A DNA stretch of 64,000 bases, taken from positions 434,001-498,000 of the forward strand of contig OW051496.1 of NCBI GenBank assembly GCA_932521035.1, given 5' to 3'. The stretch comes from Oscheius dolichura. Its lineage: Eukaryota > Nematoda > Chromadorea > Rhabditida > Rhabditidae. Under the pieces are notes generated by a model. The model was not told where the DNA came from. It did no database searches and saw nothing but the letters and a program-made list of their open reading frames with translations. The position numbers and the translations under genes are program-made. Position 1 is the first letter of the stretch. The number at the start of each line of letters is the position of its first letter. Below, in pieces: positions 58,623 to 64,000 of this stretch.

Positions 58623-60088
58623 ATGACCGAGACGACCAGAATACCAATTGACGAAGCCTTCCAGGCGGAATTACAGAAAGGGTTAGTATTTTTTTGCCAT
58701 TTTTTTTGAAAAATTATCGAGAAAAATAGCTTGTACAGAGCGTTTCAAGTCCTTTTCTAGCGGATTATGCCATGGACTCAAAAGTGGCGGCGCGTTTCCG
58801 CTATGGGACCAGGTTTGAAAGCTTTCTGGCCCCACAGCGGAGAGAGTTTTTCGTGAAAATGGATTATATTCAATTTTTACTAATAGAGAACCAAAATGAA
58901 GCAATTTATGATACTTTTTGTGCGAAATTGGGGTTTTCCCGCTGTATTTGAAGACAATCGGTTTCTATTTCGCCCTCCTACCTTTATATTTTCCAGAAAA
59001 CGAGCAGATAATGAAGTAGGAGCAGCAGTGGCTGATAAACATGGATTGTTGATCTTTGGAACGGGTACACTGACGGAGGTTTCGCAGGATATCAACAAAT
59101 ACAATGTAAGGGCCCTTTTCATTTGTTTTGAATTCAGATTTATGGAAGAAAAATCTTCAGAACAAAACAATTTGGACCGAATGACAGTAGTATTAATTTT
59201 TGCATTTTCTGGCTTTTAATGTTTAGCTGAAAGTAAAAAAGCGTGAAAAGCGGGTAATAATTCAGTTCGTTTACGGTTTTACCTTTCTGCCCTCAATAAG
59301 AGCTTCTAGCGTACTTTTTATACTTACAAGCGGGCATTTAAACTTTCAGTTCTATCCAAATCGATTTCGATAGGAAGGATTCACCTAAAAAGTCACTAAA
59401 AGCCGTGAAACTACGTCAACCGGCCTTGGGAATTGCAATAAGAGCCATTAGTCAGCCAACTGATACAATATCTTTTATTTTTCCCGAATATATTTTGGAA
59501 TTGGTACCAGTTGTGTTTGCGCTATTTAGACTTTTAACGTTCAACTGAAACTACAAGAGCGAAAAGAATCAGTGATCCTCAATCTTTTCTCGGCAGATTT
59601 TCGAATTTTTAAGAAAAAACGCTATTTTGATATCAACGAGTCGGATAAATTAGGAGCTCACGCTTATTGAGCACAGGATATTGAAAGCTTATTTGAATCA
59701 CAGCTGAAATATTCTAAATTTCGCACTACTTTCCACTATCCTCAAATTGCAGGCGTGAAAGCTGAGATACTAGCCATCAAAACATGGATTTTTTTCCCTT
59801 TTCCCATAAAAATCCCCCCTTTCTTCCATTTAAATCAATCTAGACGCTATAAATTTCCGTAATTTCCCTATTTTCCAGGACGTTAGCGCCGCCGCCACCT
59901 GCACCGAGCTGCTTAACCTTGTCCCCCAGCTGGACCCCGCCAATGCTGGAAAACTACAAGCTATTGTGCTCGAAGGAGAGAATGACAAGGTATTTCTTCT
60001 TCTATTTTTTATTTTTTAACTTTAAAACTTTCAGATTACGATAAAATATAAAGACGACACGGTTGCCATCAACCATTTCCAACACTAG
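58623..60088 (+). CDS. lmtr-5: LAMTOR5-like Ragulator subunit (roadblock fold)
   Basis: Member of the pentameric Ragulator complex that anchors Rag GTPases and mTORC1 to the lysosome. Exons: 58623-58681, 58997-59105, 59879-59989, 60035-60088; phases match, 110 aa. The human protein is 91 aa in its short form. Seen: GAAVADKHGLLIFGTGTLT, matching the GVLCTDSQGLNLGCRGTLS-type strand pair of LAMTOR5, and AIVLEGENDKITIKYKDDTV, matching the VCLESDNGNIMI block. The N-terminal 25 residues are specific. A 3' splice acceptor at 58609-58610 lies 13 bp before the ATG and a poly(A) signal of the upstream gene lies at 58511, so this is probably operon gene 2. LAMTOR4 and dynein roadblock proteins are less good fits. 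Confidence 0.85.
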
Positions 60089-60220
60089 AGCCTTCCTCCT
60101 CCGAATTGAATCAAAAAATAAGATTTCTTCATATCCTGTACATTGTGATGATGAAATTTGCCTCTGCCAGTTATTCTTATATTTATTTGAAAAATGTTGA
60201 AAAAATGCTAATTTACAGAG

Positions 60221-60226
60221 AATAAA
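60221..60226 (+). terminator. Poly(A) signal of lmtr-5
   Basis: AATAAA 132 bp after the lmtr-5 stop and about 110 bp before the urm1 acceptor; T-rich sequence follows, as expected between operon genes. Confidence 0.7.
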
Positions 60227-60335
60227 CCCTATTTTAAAAGTCCAAAATGTATCATAACCCGGAAATTTGATATTTTCCATGAAATTTTACTTTTTCCCAT
60301 TGTCTGCTGTTTACAAGCTGTAATTTAAGCAGTTT

Positions 60336-60337
60336 AG
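60336..60337 (+). other. 3' splice acceptor before urm1 (candidate spliced-leader site)
   Basis: GCAGTTTAG ends here, 9 bp before the ATG, with no coding exon upstream to join. Confidence 0.65.
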
Positions 60338-60346
60338 ATCTCAAAA

Positions 60347-60789
60347 ATGGCTAAAGAAATGAAAATTAACTTGGAATTCACCGGAGGATCGGAATTTTTA
60401 TTTGATAATCAAAAAGAACATTCGGTAGGTTAATTTAAAGGACTAAAAGGCGAATTTGAGGATTTTAGGTGACTGTTCCAGTAAAAGGAGAAGATCTAAC
60501 GGTGAAAGATGTTTTGAAATGGATTAAAGCCGAAATGTTAAAGGTTTGTGCTTCAATTTACCTTTAAAAGTTAAGAAATAATCAAGTTTTTGTTGTTGAG
60601 AGGATCATTTTGTGAAAATCGCATTTTTAGGAGTCAGATCGGCCAGAAATGTTGATAACTGGCGATACAATCAGTCCAGGAATCTTGGTCCTCGTAAATG
60701 AATGTGATTGGGAGCTGATGGAAAATGAGAACACTAAATTGAAGTCAGGAGATACTGTAAGCTTTATATCTACGCTTCATGGAGGATAA
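60347..60789 (+). CDS. urm1: URM1 ubiquitin-related modifier / sulfur carrier
   Basis: Sulfur carrier for 2-thiolation of wobble uridine in tRNA and protein modifier (urmylation), activated by UBA4/MOCS3. Exons: 60347-60424, 60469-60543, 60631-60789; all junctions phase 0, 103 aa, close to the 99-101 aa of the family. Seen: beta-grasp start KINLEFTGGSEFLFDNQKEH, VKDVLKWIKAEML helix, GILVLVNECDWELM block, and the essential C-terminal STLHGG ending right at the stop. The ATG is 9 bp after a TTTAG acceptor at 60336-60337. The upstream poly(A) signal is at 60221, about 110 bp before that acceptor, a spacing typical of nematode operons. Confidence 0.95.
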
Positions 60790-60836
60790 GACGGCCCAAA
60801 GTTTGTTATATTGTTATTTTTCTGTTTTATGGCGGG

Positions 60837-60842
60837 AATAAA
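60837..60842 (+). terminator. Poly(A) signal of urm1
   Basis: AATAAATAAA begins 47 bp after the urm1 stop, and the acceptor of the next gene follows 140 bp later. Confidence 0.7.
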
Positions 60843-60981
60843 TAAATTGGAAATCTGTAAAGTCACGGCCCCTAACCTTCGTACTACCTGATCCTAATCG
60901 GGGGCCTTGGCCTCATCTTCATCTTGATCTAAATTATGGAGGTAAGGAGCGGGCATCGCATTTTGATACTAGTGCTCCTGC

Positions 60982-60983
60982 AG
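60982..60983 (+). other. 3' splice acceptor before the EGF-like gene
   Basis: CTCCTGCAG, 11 bp before the ATG at 60995. A small upstream ATGGAG followed by GTAAGG at 60936-60947 could instead be the donor of a 5' UTR intron. Confidence 0.5.
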
Positions 60984-60994
60984 GACTGAAGTGG

Positions 60995-62935
60995 ATGTAT
61001 CTTACGCTGTTTCTCATCTTCTTCTTCGTTGCCAACTCTGCTGCATGTGATTGTTCAAACGGTATTTCATTTCTATTATTTGCAAACATTTAAAGGGAGA
61101 GTAGCGCAGATTTTGAAATAAAATGCGCCGACGCCGTTGGATTACTGTAGCTTTTACCAAAATCGTTTTTATGCATAATTTTCCATTTCTGATGCTTTAT
61201 CGTTTTTTATTACCATCGAATTACTATAGTGCAAAAGAAAAAATAACAAGAATCGATCTGCATATATGAGTTTCCAAAAATATATCAAAACTGGCGATTT
61301 TGAGTCAATAATTATTTTTTGACGAGTTATTTGATCTTTCACATATCAAAATGATCCTGTCGGCGTGCTTATTTCATTGTAGTAAAAAGTAAATGATATA
61401 AATGTCAGCAAGAAGAGAAGAGAACTGTTTTACTTCAAAAATCATGAAATTTTCGAAAAATTTCGTGCAAGACGTTTACGCGTCATCTAAATTTGTTGGA
61501 ATTTCCAACAAATTCAAAACCTGCGCTACCCTCCCTTTAAATAGAAAATAATTGCAAAACAAGAATAGCGATCAGAGAAAAATGGATTCATATCCCCCCT
61601 TATTAAAGCGCTATGGTTTTGGGTTAGGGTTAGAGTCTTTTTCGTTCCCTTGGTTTTCTATAAAGAATATGGAATAGGACGGAAAAATGTCGACGGGAGA
61701 GAAAGGGTCGGTAACTATTCGTTCCCAAGCGCCGGGTTATCCTTGGGTACCAATGGTTAATGGCAAAAATGACTAGATTTTGTAAGGATTAGTTCATTTT
61801 ACAAAAAAAAAACTGTTTCGGTTGGTTTCTTTTTTGATTTTGGCCAAAATCCGGCCCTTGATAACCGTATTCGTACCTGGCACTTGGGTACGAACAGTTA
61901 CTTCCCCGGAGAGGAAAGAAGAGGTAGAGGGGACAGGACAAAGCGAAAGGGGCTCTTTCTTTTAAATCGTGGTATAATATGGTAGACAGTCGCGGTGGTT
62001 TGAGCCAAATGTTTTGGAAAAAGTTGCCGTGGTTCGGCTCCTGTCCCAGTATTGTCCCCTTTTTGTACATTCCTTCGCTTTCTTCCTATATTGCTCTCTT
62101 TTTGTACATTTCTGTCAAACCACGCTGATACTTTCAGTTTCTCTTTTTAAGATAGTGATCACTCTTTTTATTGAGATTTCATCTCTTTTTACAAAGGGAT
62201 CTTCTACTTTTATCCACTAATTAATCAGAATTCGTCGCAAATTCCTCTAAATTTTCATATTCTCTACGTTTTTTTGAGAAGAAATGTTTTTTTTTTTAAA
62301 TAAATTAGAGCAATTTGTTTCCGTATTATCAAAACTTTTCAATTTTTTCAGATGTACCGGCTGTGAAGACGGCTATTCCGGTCCATTTTGTGAGGTAATT
62401 AACTGTGACCGCGGTCAAATTAACCGAATGGGAACCGGCTGCCTCTGTGATAAGCCATGGAATGGAACATTCTGCAGCTCCCCGAGCACGAACAATGTTT
62501 ACAGCTATTATAACCGGAAGGTTGGTTAAAACCAGAATAAAAAACAAAGTTTAGGCCTTCCTCCTAGGACCATTAGGAGCTCTTGCCATCATTCCGATGT
62601 GTCTCACGTGGTTTATTTGTGAACATATGGCCAGGAAACGACAGGTAGGAGGAAGAATCTCAATTTTTTGAGAAATTGCCTCGCTATATAAAATTAGAAA
62701 TAAAATAAGCAAAAAATTGGTGAAATAGTCAAAAAAAGAAAGAATTCGTTTCTGCGGTGCGGTAAAATTCTTTTTTTTTGGAAACGAATGTTTTTTTTTC
62801 TCCAATTTGATAAAATTTCCATACAATAAAAGAGTAGTCAATTTTCAGGTAAACCGAGTGAAAGCCATGTTGGGTGGCACAATACAAGAAGCCGTCCTGA
62901 AAAAGATGATGACCGAAGGCATCGACGACGTTTGA
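60995..62935 (+). CDS. Small secreted EGF-like, single-pass membrane protein
   Basis: Exons: 60995-61061 (signal peptide, MYLTLFLIFFFVANSAACDC), 62352-62520 (Cys-rich EGF-like: CTGCEDGYSGPFC then CDRGQ...CLCDKPWNGTFC), 62555-62644 (hydrophobic AFLLGPLGALAIIPMCLTWF, one membrane span, then basic ARKRQ) and 62849-62935 (short cytoplasmic tail ending TEGIDDV). The last three exons are mutually in frame. Exon 1 ends in phase 1 but exon 2 must be entered in phase 2, so at least one exon with length 1 mod 3 is missing from my model inside the 1290-bp intron, or exon 1 is wrong. Type I membrane protein with extracellular EGF-like region is the best reading; the function is unknown to me. A 3' splice acceptor at 60982-60983 precedes the ATG. 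Confidence 0.7.
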
Positions 62936-62960
62936 TCTCAATTTTGAAAATTGATTTATT

Positions 62961-62978
62961 AATAAAAAAGACAATAAA
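62961..62978 (+). terminator. Poly(A) signals of the EGF-like gene
   Basis: Two AATAAA hexamers, at 62961 and 62973, lie 25-40 bp after the stop at 62935. The kinase acceptor follows about 185 bp later. Confidence 0.7.
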
Positions 62979-63160
62979 TGAGAGTGGTTACACTTCCAAG
63001 GGCACCCTGAAATGTTATAAGTTGAAAACGACCAGAATTCGGTCTTCTTCCCGTGATGACGGCCAAAATGCGCCCTTATCAGGATCAGGCAGGCAATAAA
63101 CCTCCGGCCGGCCCATATTCTCATTCTTTTTGCATCTTACATTCAGTTTAATTCATTTTC

Positions 63161-63162
63161 AG
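63161..63162 (+). other. 3' splice acceptor before the kinase gene
   Basis: AATTCATTTTCAG ends 8 bp before the ATG; consistent with an operon-internal trans-splice site. Confidence 0.6.
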
Positions 63163-63170
63163 CTGTAAAA

Positions 63171-64000
63171 ATGAGCGATGATCCTGTCATGGCAATGCAC
63201 GAAGCTCAGGCTATTGAGAAACAACAAGAAATTGATAGGTTGAAAAGGGAGAAAGAAGAATTGGAGGAAAAATTGAGAAGAGAAAAAGAAGAATTGGAGG
63301 AAAAATTGAGAAAACTTGTGCTCGAGAAAGGTAAGACATTTTAAACTACATAAAATTGTGTTCGGTAAAAACTTAGACGAAGGTGAGAAATTGAAATTTT
63401 CAACTGTATTAGTATCGTATTTTCAGAAATTCCCTTTTATACGGAAAAGGAATTCACTCCATTGACACAAATAGAAAAGGGCGGTGGAGGAACCGTTTAC
63501 AAAGGAAAAATGACGAGTTTTCGAATAAATCCACGACTATTTGGAAACGATAATTCCAAAGAAATTGCAGTCAAGAAGTTTAACTGGAAAAGGGAACGCG
63601 ATCTTGAAGATTATAAAAAGGAGGTTTACATCCTTCTCAAGGTAAATTTAATTAATTAACAACTTCTCTGTCAATATTCCAGCATAAACATAAAAACTTG
63701 GTCGAAATGTACGGAATTCTCTGGGATGGAGTGGATAATTCACGATATTTGGGTTATGTGATGGAATATTTTGAAGAAGGAAGTCTTAAAAATGGTTTTG
63801 ATTCTTTTATGTTTTAATTAAGTGCCATTCAGTTATCTCCAACCCCGAGAAATCCTACGATTTATTAGAAATATATGAATGGATTGTTCAAATTGGAGAA
63901 GGCCTCCAATATCTCCATGACAATAAAATACTGCACAGGGATATTAAGCCAGAAAAGTAGGATAGAGACCTTTTTATAAATTTTTTTGACTACAGTATCC
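63171..64000 (+). CDS. Protein kinase with N-terminal coiled coil (3' end outside window)
   Basis: Exons: 63171-63330, 63427-63641, 63683-63794, 63833-63956, then an intron running off the window; 204 residues visible. Residues 12-53 form a highly charged coiled coil with a near-perfect repeat (REKEELEEKLR twice). Kinase domain: glycine loop IEKGGGGTVYKG (69-80), ATP lysine in IAVKKF (K103), hinge region YVMEYFEEGSL (150-160), and HRD at 197-199 in LHRDIKPE. The exon ends after two bases of the next codon, which would complete KPEN if the next exon begins with T or C. The overall look is serine/threonine or TKL (MAP3K-like), but the activation loop is not in the window, so the class is open. 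The ATG is 8 bp after a TTTTCAG acceptor (63161-63162). Confidence 0.85.

Noticed and set aside
61620-61634. Telomere-like GGGTTAGGGTTAG
   Set aside because: Only two units, inside an intron, and nematode telomeres are TTAGGC.

Overview
The window looks like a nematode chromosome, probably from a rhabditine (C. elegans-like) group. The grounds are many short introns (about 42-51 bp) with TTTCAG 3' splice sites, a head-to-tail gene cluster in which each ATG sits just downstream of a free 3' splice acceptor (the layout of a trans-spliced operon), and protein families that align well with nematode orthologues recalled from memory. I cannot name the species. All exon models were built by hand from splice signals and reading frame.

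Layout. (1) 1-8.5 kb: no gene; AT-rich DNA with dispersed short repeats. (2) 8.57-13.25 kb, minus strand: an eight-exon gene for a 474-aa five-zinc-finger C2H2-type protein. (3) 13.3-47.7 kb: a gene desert of about 34 kb. It holds decayed tandem arrays with a unit of about 120 bp, small inverted-repeat elements, GC-rich islands with transcription-factor-like palindromes, and many copies of one short motif. (4) 47.71-51.77 kb, minus strand: a complete 13-exon gene for the mitochondrial propionyl-CoA carboxylase alpha subunit (734 aa). (5) 51.8-54.1 kb: divergent promoter region with a decayed 220-230 bp repeat and a perfect CLEAR-type palindrome. (6) 54.1-64.0 kb, plus strand: five head-to-tail genes, namely DCN1-like neddylation co-E3, LAMTOR5 (Ragulator), URM1, a small EGF-like/transmembrane protein and a coiled-coil protein kinase cut by the window end. 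Poly(A) signals and 3' splice acceptors between them point to one operon.

The most striking signal is a 17-bp motif, GCTGTCTAACTGTGGCT (reverse complement AGCCACAGTTAGACAGC). I count about 94 recognisable copies by eye, all left of 50.03 kb, in long runs of one orientation, often one per decayed repeat unit of about 120 bp. It remains legible where the rest of the unit has decayed. It is absent from the operon. A chromosomal recruitment site (for example like nematode meiotic pairing-centre motifs) or the remnant core of a satellite would both explain it; the sequence alone cannot decide.

How the genes fit together: the operon joins two ubiquitin-like pathways (NEDD8 ligation, URM1) with a lysosomal mTORC1 scaffold subunit, and its presumed promoter carries GTCACGTGAC, the site class bound by TFEB/HLH-30, which controls lysosomal genes.
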